Shown here one piece after another: positions 7,996 through 23,673 of a DNA stretch of 25,679 bases. Numbering within the stretch: the stretch's first letter is position 1; every line of letters begins with the position of its first letter. The notes under the pieces are model-generated. The model was not told the origin of the DNA. It ran no database searches and was given only the letters and a program-made list of their open reading frames with translations. Where the stretch lies: contig JAKPQT010000325.1 of the NCBI GenBank assembly GCA_029555885.1, positions 1 to 25,679 of the forward strand. Direction: 5' to 3'. The translations under genes were made by a program, and so were the position numbers. The stretch comes from Chloroflexota bacterium. Lineage in GTDB: Bacteria > Chloroflexota > Anaerolineae > CG2-30-64-16.

Positions 7996-8009
7996 GTGCA
8001 ACGTGCAAC
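7996..8009 (+). repeat. Tandem 7-bp direct repeat in the leader
   Basis: GTGCAAC occurs twice head to tail (7996-8002 and 8003-8009), about 70 bases downstream of the candidate -10 box. It may be chance or a protein-binding site. Confidence 0.3.
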
Positions 8010-8202
8010 AGGTCCGTCGTTCTTTTCAGGCAAATCTATCAAATTCAGCGCTGCGATGCAAGGACGCGTTGCTCCGAACTCGACCTGTTCTTGAGGCAGA
8101 GACGCTCCCCCTTGCATAGCCGGGCCGCCACGCGGTATGCAGGGAGCACAAGTCAGCCTGAGAGCATCGCATGCGCCTGGATGACACAACCAGGGTGCGG
8201 GA

Positions 8203-8220
8203 ACCGACTCGCTAGTCGGT
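8203..8220 (+). other. Short hairpin in the ACP leader
   Basis: ACCGACT at 8203-8209 and AGTCGGT at 8214-8220 form a perfect 7-bp stem with a 4-base loop, about 70 bases before the ACP start. There is no T-run after it, so it is not an intrinsic terminator. It may affect leader RNA stability. Confidence 0.35.
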
Positions 8221-8289
8221 CGTGGGAATCGTCTGCGATAAGGCGACGCGGCGCCGATGCCCAGATCCGGGCGCCCGGGGAGCAGGTTC

Positions 8290-8664
8290 ATGGCGACACT
8301 CAGACAGCAAGACATCGAAGCATGGCTGGCGCAACACATTGCGCACATCCTTGGCACCGGCGCTGACGAGATCAGCCTCGACGATACCTTCGACAGCTTC
8401 GGATTGGCCTCAAGGGATGCCGTGAGCCTGTCAGGCGACCTGGAAGACTGGCTCGGACGCCGGCTGTCCCCGATTCTCCTCTATCAGTACCCGACCATCA
8501 GAGAGCTGGCAGTACACCTGGCGCCAGCCGCATCTCCCTCACCGGTAGTCGACACAGATCTGCCTCAAGATGCCCCAAACGAACTGCGGCTGAACATCGA
8601 CGAAATGTCAGACGCGGAAGCGGAGGCGCTGTTACTGCAAAAACTTGCGCAAATGGATGAATGA
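8290..8664 (+). CDS. Free-standing acyl carrier protein with C-terminal docking helix
   Basis: This 124-residue carrier protein probably holds the starter acyl chain. Residues 5-80 form a phosphopantetheine-binding domain: FDSFGLASRDAV places the modified serine at Ser41, followed by DLEDWLGRRLSPILLYQYPTI, a block typical of ACPs that partner fatty acyl-AMP ligases. The residue before the serine is Ala40 where Asp or His is usual. After a Pro/Ser linker, residues 100-124 (EMSDAEAEALLLQKL core) form an acidic helix like the C-terminal docking segments of modular synthases, presumably meeting the N-terminal helix of the next protein. The frame is open from an ATG at 8257, but homology and a GGGGAG ribosome site at 8277-8282 favour 8290. 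No acyl-AMP ligase is encoded in the window. Confidence 0.85.
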   Translation: MATLRQQDIEAWLAQHIAHILGTGADEISLDDTFDSFGLASRDAVSLSGDLEDWLGRRLSPILLYQYPTIRELAVHLAPAASPSPVVDTDLPQDAPNELRLNIDEMSDAEAEALLLQKLAQMDE

Positions 8665-8745
8665 TGCGAGCGTAATGCGATGTCAGGTGGCTTCCTGCAG
8701 GATTGTTAAGATCGTTGTGTTTATTGCTGCGTGAGGGATACCAGG

Positions 8746-11700
8746 ATGGATGAGCCGAACGAGAGTGGAACGCCAGATCGCCCTGCGGGCAATGCCGAGA
8801 CCGGCGCGGGGATCCTGACTCCGCTCAAACGGGCCTTATTGGCTATCGAGAAACTTCAGGCGCAGAACGACGCGCTGCAGGGGGAACTCGAGGGCAGACG
8901 GCGCGCACCCATCGCGATCATCGGCCTGGGCTGCCGGTTCCCCGGTGCAGCCGATCCCGAGGCCTTTTGGACCCTGCTCCGCGACGGCGTGGATGCGGTG
9001 CGCGAGGTGCCCTCGGATCGTTGGGATGCGGCTGCCTATCTTGACCCGACGCCCGGCACATCCGGCAAGATGGTCACGCGCTGGGGCGGCTTTCTCGATG
9101 CCGTCGACCAGTTCGACCCCGGCTTCTTCGGCATCTCGCCGCGCGAAGCGGCCCGCATGGACCCGCAGCAGCGCCTGCTCCTCGAGGTCTCCTGGGAGGC
9201 CCTGGAGCACGCCGGGCTGGCGCCGGAACGGCTGGCGCGCAGCCGCACCGGCGTGTTCATCGGCATCAGCCACAACGACTACACGCTCCTGCAGTCCGAC
9301 GACCCCTCGCTGATCGACGCGTACGCGGGCACGGGCAATGCGTTCAGCATCGCCGCGAATCGTTTGTCTTACGTCTATGACCTCCGCGGCCCCAGCATTG
9401 CGCTCGACACGGCCTGTTCCTCGTCGCTCGTGACGGCCCACCTCGCCGTCCAAAGCCTCCGCAACGGCGAGTGCGACCTGGCCCTCGCCGGCGGGGTCAA
9501 TCTCATCCTCAGCCCGGAATTAAGTGTTGCCTTCTCGCAGGCCCGCATGCTCTCGCCCGAAGGCCGCTGCAAGACCTTCGACGCATCTGCCGATGGGTAT
9601 GTGCGGGGGGAGGGCTGTGGGATCGTCGTGCTCAAGCGGCTGGCCGACGCGCTGCGCGACGGCGACACCGTCCTGGCCGTGATCTACGGCAGCGCGGTCA
9701 ACCAGGATGGCCGGAGCAACGGCCTGACCGCACCCAGCACGCAGGCACAGCAAGCCGTCATCCGGGAGGCTCTGCGGGACGCGGGGCTGCGCGCGGAGGA
9801 CATCTCGTACGTCGAAGCGCACGGTACGGGCACCGTCCTGGGCGACACCATCGAGATGGACGCACTGGCTGCGGCGCTGGGAGAGCGGACACCCGCCACA
9901 CCCTGTCTTGTCGGCTCGGTCAAGACGAACATCGGGCATCTGGAGGCCGCGTCGGGTGTGGCCGGGCTGATCAAGGCGGTGCTCATGCTTCAGAAGAGGC
10001 AGATTGCGCCGCACCTTCATCTCCAGGAGGTCAACCCCCACCTCCGGCTGGCCGAACGCTCGCTCGCCATACCGGTGACGCTCCAGCCGTGGCAGGCGGC
10101 GACCACCCGCTATGCCGGCGTCCATGCCTTCGGCTTCGGCGGCGCCAATGCGCATCTGATCCTGGGCGAAGCGCCGGTTTGCGAGCCGGCTGCCGCCTCC
10201 CCTGCTGCGCAACGCGCGCATCATATCCTGGCCCTGGCCGCGTTGAACCCCGCGGCGCTCCATGCGCTCGTCGGCCGCCTGGCGGGTTATCTGGCTGCGC
10301 ACCCCGAAGCGGACGTCGCGGATATCTGCGCCTCCTTCAACACCGGACGCAGTCACTTCCCGCAGCAGCGCACAGCAGCCCGCGCGGCCCTCATTGCCGC
10401 GACCACCGCTGAACTGGCGACCCGGTTGCGCGAATTACAGGCCGAGCCGGTCACAGTGCGGCTGGCCGCGCCGCGCGTCGCGTTCCTGTTCACAGGGCAG
10501 GGCGCAGCACATCAGGGCATGGGCCGCCAGCTCTACCACGGATTCCCGCGCTTTCGCGAGGCGATAGAGCGCTGCGACGCACTGCTGCGTGACCGTCTGC
10601 CGCGTCCGCTCCTGAGCGTGCTGTATACGGCAGGAGATGCGGCGCACATTCTGCACGAGCCGCAGTACGCCTGGCCCGCGCTATTTGCCGTCGAGTACGC
10701 GCTGGCGCAGCTCTGGCAGTCATGGGGCATCGCGCCCGCCCATCTGCTCGGTCAGGGCGTGGGCGAGTATGTGGCAGCGACCATCGCCGGCGCCTTGACG
10801 CTCGAAGACGCGCTGCAACTGGTCGCTGAGATTGGCCGGCTCCTGGCCGCGCTGCCGCAGAAGGCCGCGCTCGCAGCATTCGAACGCTTTGCGGCCCGCT
10901 ACACCTGGCGGACACCGGCCATTCCCATCCTCTCCGGTGTCACCGGTGGCTTGCTGGCAGGGGGCGAGCTGCTCACCGCGAGCTATCTGGAGCGGACGCT
11001 GCGGCAACCCGCCCTGGAGAGAGCCATGCAGGCGCTCCACACAGCCCGGTGCAATGTGTTCCTCGAGCTCGGCCCACGTCCGCAACTCAGCGAAGTCGTA
11101 CGGCAGACACTGGACCCTGCGGAGGCGCTCTACCTGTGTGCGCTGCAGGGAAATGCTCCAGATGAGCGATCGCTGCTCACGAGCCTCGCGGCCTACTATG
11201 CTGCAGGCGGAACGGTGGATTGGCCCGCGTTCCACCGCGACATGGCTTACCGGCGGCTGGCGCTGCCGGCCTACCCGTTCCAGCGGCAGCGCTACTGGTC
11301 CGAATCCGCAGCCGCGGCCCGGCGGCGCGGCCAGCCTGCGCCGCGCGTCGATCAGCCCGCGGAGGCAGTCCCTCCGTCTGCCGGGGAGCCGAACGCACCG
11401 GCGCTCACCACACGCGCGGACGTCTTGGCCGCACCTGCGGCAGCGCGTCCCGGACTGATCCTCGGTGCAGTGCGGGAGCATCTGGCGCGCGTGCTCGGCG
11501 CGCCCGCGGCGGAGCTCAGCGCGGAAAGCCGCCTGAACTACCTGGGGCTCGACTCCATCCTCGCGCTCGAACTCAAGAGCGCACTCGAAGTGAGCCTGCA
11601 CGTCGAACTGCCGATCGTGAAGCTACTGGAAGGCCCCAGCCTGGGCGAGTTGGCCGAGGTGGTGGCCGGGCTGGTCAGCGACGCGGGTGAAACAGCGATT

Positions 11701-14700
11701 CCGCTGGCGATCGAGGAAGCGGACACAGAGGCCGAGGCGCGCGATTACCCGTTGAGCATCGGGCAGCGTGCGCTGTGGCTGCAACACCAGGTGGCCCCGG
11801 GCAGCGTGTACAACCCGGTCTACGCCGTCCGCATCAAGTCTGCGGTCGACATCGAGGCGCTGCAACACGCACTCCAGACCCTGACCGATCGGCATCCCGC
11901 GCTGCGCACCACGTTCGGTGCGCAGGACGGCCAGCCGTTTCAGCGGGTGCACGCGCATCGCCCGGCGCACTGCGCGGTCATCGACGCAACCGGTTGGGAT
12001 GAGCCGGCGCTTGAACAGCGCCTTATCGAGGAGGCCTACCGACCCTTCGACCTTGAGGTCGGGCCGCTCTTGCGCGTGAACCTGTTCACCCGCGGTGTGA
12101 ACGCCGATCCCGTGTTGCTGCTGGCGGCCCATCACATCAGTGTGGATATGTGGTCGCTGGCGGTTCTGATGTCTGAGCTGGGGACCGCGTATGCGGAGGC
12201 CCTCGGTGAGACGATGCCGCGCACAGGGACCGCCACGGATGCGCTGCCTGCTCCGCGCTATACGGACTTCGTGCGCTGGCAGCAGGCGATGCTGGCAGGT
12301 CCGTCCGGCGAGCGCAGTTGGCGCTACTGGCAGGCCCAACTGGCGGGCGAGTTGCCGGACACCGATCTACCCATCGACCGGCCGCGGCCTGCGGTGCAGA
12401 CCTACCTGGGTTCCGTCGAAACCCTTGATCTCGGGCCGGAGCTAAGCGCCCGCCTGCGACAGTTCTGCGAACAAACGGGCGCCACGCCTTACGTTGTGAT
12501 GCTGGCTGCGTTCCAGACGCTCCTGCATCGCTACACGCAGGCAAACGATATCATCGTCGGCTCGCCGACGACGGGCCGTGCCAGGGCGGAGTTTGCGTCC
12601 GTCATCGGCTACTTCGTCAGCCCAGTGGCCCTGCGCACCGGTTTTGCCGACAATCCGACCGTCACCGACCTGATCCGCCGCGTGCGCCAGACCGTGCTGG
12701 ACGCGCTCGCCCACGCGGACTTCCCGCTGCCGCTGCTCGTGGAGCGGCTGCGCCCGCCGCGCGATCCCGGCCGCACGCCCATCTTCCAAACGATGTTCGT
12801 GTATGAACGCCCGCAATTGTTATACGAAGAGGGCCTCGCCCGCATGGCATTGGGCACGGACGGCACGCAGATGGACCTCGGCAGCCTGAGCCTGGAGTCG
12901 GTCGCCGTGCCCCGGCGCATGTCGCCCTTCGATCTCACCCTGCTCGTTGCTGACGCGGGCGCCTGCCTGAGCGTGGCTGCCGAATACAACATGGACCTTT
13001 TTGACCCGGCAACCGTGCGGCGCATGCTGGGCCATTACAGGACCTTGCTGGCAGGCATGTTGGCCGCGCCTCAGCTACCCGTTGCAGCCCTGCCGGTGCT
13101 CACAGATGTCGAGCGGAACACCATCTTCGAGTCCTGGTCCGGCACGTGCTGCGCAGACTTAGCGCATGAAACCATCCATGCCGCTTTCGAAGCGCAGGCC
13201 CGGCGGACGCCCGACGCAGCGGCGCTGGTTGCCTCCAACGTGACCTTCACCTACCGCGAGCTGAACGAACGGGCCGACTGGCTGGCGCAACACCTGCGGG
13301 GCCTGGGCATCGGACCGGAGCGCCTGGTCGCGCTGTCGTTCGAGCGGTCGCCGGAGATGATCGTGGCCATCCTCGGCGTGCTCAAGGCGGACGGCGCCTA
13401 TGTGCCGCTCGACCCGGCCATCCCCGGCGGGCGGCTGGCGACCATTCTGGACGACGCGCGGCCTGCGCTCCTGCTCACCCAGGAACGCCTGGCGGAGGAC
13501 CTGCGGTTGCAGGTCGCCGGGCAGGGCGTGCCGGTCGGCTCGCTCCGGGCGGACGGCGCATTGACCGGCCCCTCGCGGCCTGAGCCGCACGCCGCAACCT
13601 GCGACCTGCCCCCGGCCACCGGGGACAACCTGGCCTACGCCATCTACACTTCGGGGTCCACCGGCGTGCCTAAGGGCGTGATGCTCCAGCACAGGGGGCT
13701 GGTCAACCTCGTGCAGGCACAGGTGACCCTGTTCGACGTCACCCCGGCGGACCGGGTGTACCAGTTCGCCTCGTACACCTTCGATGCCTCGGTATCCGAG
13801 ATTTTCATTGCGTTGACCTCCGGCGCAGCGCTGCACCTGGCGCGGGCCGAGACCGTGCTATCGCCTGAGCTCCTGACGCGCGCGTTGCAGGCCGGGCACA
13901 TCACCAACATCACCCTGCCGCCGACGGTGCTGCGCTTGCTGGACCCAGCCGCCCTGCCCGAACTGCGCACCGTCATCTCGGCAGGCGAGGCCTGCACGCC
14001 CGATGTGGTGGCAGCCTGGGCCCCGGGCCGGCGCTTCATCAACGCGTACGGCCCCTCCGAGGTCACCATCGGGCCGACCGGGCACGTGGTCAACGATGGC
14101 AACCCCACCGTGCCTGTGCTCACAGCGAACGCGCCCATCGGTCGCCCTATCGCCAATATCACAGCCTATATCCTGGACCGCCGCCTGCAGCCCGTGCCCG
14201 CCGGCGTGCCCGGCGAGTTGTACCTGGGCGGCATCGGCCTGGCGCGCGGCTACCTGCACCGCCCGGACCTCACCGCCGAAAGGTTCGTGCCGAATCCGTT
14301 TCTACTAGTTGCAGGTGACAGGTTAAAGGTTGAAGGTAACATTGCGGATCCCGGACAACCTTCTAACCTGCGCGAGCCGCAGCTCGCACAACCTGCTAAC
14401 TTTCAACCTGCTACCCGTCTCTATCGCACGGGCGACCGCGCGCGCTTCCTGCCGGATGGCGCGATCGAGTTTCTGGGACGCGTCGATCACCAGGTCAAGA
14501 TACGCGGGTTCCGTGTCGAACTGGGCGAGGTCGAGGCCGCGCTGAGCCACTGTCCGGGTGTACGCGAAGCCGTCGTCGTGGCGCGCGACCTGCGCGAACC
14601 GGATGCCGCGACGACCGGAGCCCGGAGCGATGACCTGCGACTCGTCGCCTACTACGTGGCACAAGAAGGCGCAGGGCCATCCGAGGGCGACCTCCGCGCG

Positions 14701-15300
14701 CGCCTGCGAGAGCAGCTGCCCGAATACATGACGCCGTCGGCGTTCGTCCGGCTCGAAGCGCTGCCTCTCAACGCCAGCGGCAAGGTGGACCGCCGCGCGC
14801 TGCCCCGGCCGCTCACCACTCGCTCAGCGGCGGATGTCATCCTCCCGCAGAGCCAGTTGGAACGCGACCTGGCGCGCATCTGGCAGCAGCTTCTCGGCGT
14901 CGACCAGATCAGCATCCATGACAACTTCTTCGACCTGGGCGGGCACTCGCTCCTGATGGCCCAGGCACACAGCCGGCTCCAGCAGTTGCTGGGCCGGGAG
15001 GTGCCCATCGTCGACCTGTTCCACTACCCGACGATCAGCCGCCTGGCCAAGCATCTGGGGCAGGCGCCAGGCACAGCCCAGCCCCCTGCCGGCGCGACGG
15101 CTGAAGTCGCGCCACGCGAGGGCGAAGACGGGCCGCGGCCTGCCGGCGCCGCGCAGCCGGCCGGGATGGCATCCGCCGGCGCGCGCGCGCAACAGCAGCG
15201 CAATGCCGTAGCCCAGCAGCGCGAACGCATGAGGGCGGCCCAACAGGCGCGGCAAGGGGGCGCCGGGCGGCCAGGCGGGGCTGACCGCCAACCGCGGTAG
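8746..15300 (+). CDS. Hybrid PKS-NRPS, KS-AT(inactive)-ACP-C-A-PCP
   Basis: This 2184-residue protein contains, in order: N-terminal docking coiled coil (25-52); KS (54-475; Cys224, His359, His398 all present); AT-like domain (576-825) that looks dead; ACP (900-970, Ser937 in LGLDS); condensation domain (1001-1450, HHISVDM at 1129-1135, Gly of HHxxxDG replaced by Met); adenylation domain (1465-2018, TSGSTGVPKG from 1635); PCP (2028-2095, Ser2068 in GGHS); and an 80-residue Ala/Pro tail ending in a Gln/Arg-rich helix, probably for docking. The ten-residue A code reads D-A-S-T-I-A-A-I-G-(K), closest to Phe/Tyr codes, so an aromatic residue is likely. It would extend the ACP-bound acyl chain by C2 and then add one amino acid. 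A GTG at 8731 also opens the frame; the ATG at 8746 with AGGG 8 bases upstream is preferred. An in-frame palindromic insert lies in the A6-A7 loop. Confidence 0.93.
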   Translation: MDEPNESGTPDRPAGNAETGAGILTPLKRALLAIEKLQAQNDALQGELEGRRRAPIAIIGLGCRFPGAADPEAFWTLLRDGVDAVREVPSDRWDAAAYLDPTPGTSGKMVTRWGGFLDAVDQFDPGFFGISPREAARMDPQQRLLLEVSWEALEHAGLAPERLARSRTGVFIGISHNDYTLLQSDDPSLIDAYAGTGNAFSIAANRLSYVYDLRGPSIALDTACSSSLVTAHLAVQSLRNGECDLALAGGVNLILSPELSVAFSQARMLSPEGRCKTFDASADGYVRGEGCGIVVLKRLADALRDGDTVLAVIYGSAVNQDGRSNGLTAPSTQAQQAVIREALRDAGLRAEDISYVEAHGTGTVLGDTIEMDALAAALGERTPATPCLVGSVKTNIGHLEAASGVAGLIKAVLMLQKRQIAPHLHLQEVNPHLRLAERSLAIPVTLQPWQAATTRYAGVHAFGFGGANAHLILGEAPVCEPAAASPAAQRAHHILALAALNPAALHALVGRLAGYLAAHPEADVADICASFNTGRSHFPQQRTAARAALIAATTAELATRLRELQAEPVTVRLAAPRVAFLFTGQGAAHQGMGRQLYHGFPRFREAIERCDALLRDRLPRPLLSVLYTAGDAAHILHEPQYAWPALFAVEYALAQLWQSWGIAPAHLLGQGVGEYVAATIAGALTLEDALQLVAEIGRLLAALPQKAALAAFERFAARYTWRTPAIPILSGVTGGLLAGGELLTASYLERTLRQPALERAMQALHTARCNVFLELGPRPQLSEVVRQTLDPAEALYLCALQGNAPDERSLLTSLAAYYAAGGTVDWPAFHRDMAYRRLALPAYPFQRQRYWSESAAAARRRGQPAPRVDQPAEAVPPSAGEPNAPALTTRADVLAAPAAARPGLILGAVREHLARVLGAPAAELSAESRLNYLGLDSILALELKSALEVSLHVELPIVKLLEGPSLGELAEVVAGLVSDAGETAIPLAIEEADTEAEARDYPLSIGQRALWLQHQVAPGSVYNPVYAVRIKSAVDIEALQHALQTLTDRHPALRTTFGAQDGQPFQRVHAHRPAHCAVIDATGWDEPALEQRLIEEAYRPFDLEVGPLLRVNLFTRGVNADPVLLLAAHHISVDMWSLAVLMSELGTAYAEALGETMPRTGTATDALPAPRYTDFVRWQQAMLAGPSGERSWRYWQAQLAGELPDTDLPIDRPRPAVQTYLGSVETLDLGPELSARLRQFCEQTGATPYVVMLAAFQTLLHRYTQANDIIVGSPTTGRARAEFASVIGYFVSPVALRTGFADNPTVTDLIRRVRQTVLDALAHADFPLPLLVERLRPPRDPGRTPIFQTMFVYERPQLLYEEGLARMALGTDGTQMDLGSLSLESVAVPRRMSPFDLTLLVADAGACLSVAAEYNMDLFDPATVRRMLGHYRTLLAGMLAAPQLPVAALPVLTDVERNTIFESWSGTCCADLAHETIHAAFEAQARRTPDAAALVASNVTFTYRELNERADWLAQHLRGLGIGPERLVALSFERSPEMIVAILGVLKADGAYVPLDPAIPGGRLATILDDARPALLLTQERLAEDLRLQVAGQGVPVGSLRADGALTGPSRPEPHAATCDLPPATGDNLAYAIYTSGSTGVPKGVMLQHRGLVNLVQAQVTLFDVTPADRVYQFASYTFDASVSEIFIALTSGAALHLARAETVLSPELLTRALQAGHITNITLPPTVLRLLDPAALPELRTVISAGEACTPDVVAAWAPGRRFINAYGPSEVTIGPTGHVVNDGNPTVPVLTANAPIGRPIANITAYILDRRLQPVPAGVPGELYLGGIGLARGYLHRPDLTAERFVPNPFLLVAGDRLKVEGNIADPGQPSNLREPQLAQPANFQPATRLYRTGDRARFLPDGAIEFLGRVDHQVKIRGFRVELGEVEAALSHCPGVREAVVVARDLREPDAATTGARSDDLRLVAYYVAQEGAGPSEGDLRARLREQLPEYMTPSAFVRLEALPLNASGKVDRRALPRPLTTRSAADVILPQSQLERDLARIWQQLLGVDQISIHDNFFDLGGHSLLMAQAHSRLQQLLGREVPIVDLFHYPTISRLAKHLGQAPGTAQPPAGATAEVAPREGEDGPRPAGAAQPAGMASAGARAQQQRNAVAQQRERMRAAQQARQGGAGRPGGADRQPR
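10480..11295 (+). other. Vestigial acyltransferase domain within the first PKS-NRPS
   Basis: The domain is recognisable from FLFTGQG through LFAVEYALAQLW to ELGPRPQL and the YPFQRQRYW linker. Compared with the intact AT of the next protein, the GHSxG nucleophile elbow reads GQGVG (residues 669-673, Ser to Gly and His to Gln); the malonate-binding Arg (Arg683 in the intact copy) is Ile696; and about 72 residues after ALP are missing, including the HAFHS segment that carries the catalytic His. The flanking linker and fold edges are kept, so the domain probably survives as a structural spacer. Confidence 0.88.
13505..13606. repeat. GC-rich inverted repeat in the A4-proximal loop of A1
   Basis: A 13-base segment at 13505-13517 and the reverse complement of 13594-13606 agree at 11 of 13 positions (pattern GGTYGCAGGTYGC). 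It lies just before the TSGSTG core of A1, the same loop where A2 has the element at 21983-22018. It may be an older, GC-shifted copy of that element family, or chance in GC-rich DNA. Confidence 0.35.
14308..14414. repeat. In-frame palindromic heptad element in A1 (A6-A7 loop)
   Basis: An AT-richer block interrupts the gene between the NPF and TRLYRTGD motifs and adds roughly 32 residues relative to usual A domains. Its left arm (14308-14332) and right arm (14389-14414) are imperfect reverse complements, and a GCGAGC/GCTCGC hairpin (14372-14377, 14382-14387) sits between them. The left arm holds AGGTTAA-AGGTTGA heptads, with the 15-base motif CAGGTTAAAGGTTGA at 14319-14333, read as R-L-K-V-E. 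The frame is preserved throughout. Confidence 0.7.
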
Positions 15301-15327
15301 GTGCGCTGTGGGCGTACAGGATGAACT

Positions 15328-23669
<8,342 letters not shown>

Positions 23670-23673
<4 letters not shown>

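Larger units (their letters stand above)
7858..8289. other. Divergent intergenic region upstream of the PKS-NRPS genes
   Basis: These 432 bp separate the minus-strand DUF72 gene from the ACP gene. The first 120 bases are AT-rich for this window and hold the promoter and inverted repeats listed separately; the rest is GC-richer with only short open frames lacking homology I recognise. If transcription starts just after 7926, the ACP message would carry a leader of roughly 355 nucleotides, long enough for regulation, but I recognise no known riboswitch. Confidence 0.55.

Noticed and set aside
7941..8366. Overlapping short open frames on both strands in the divergent intergenic region
   Set aside because: No homology, no good ribosome site, and unlikely composition; treated as leader DNA.
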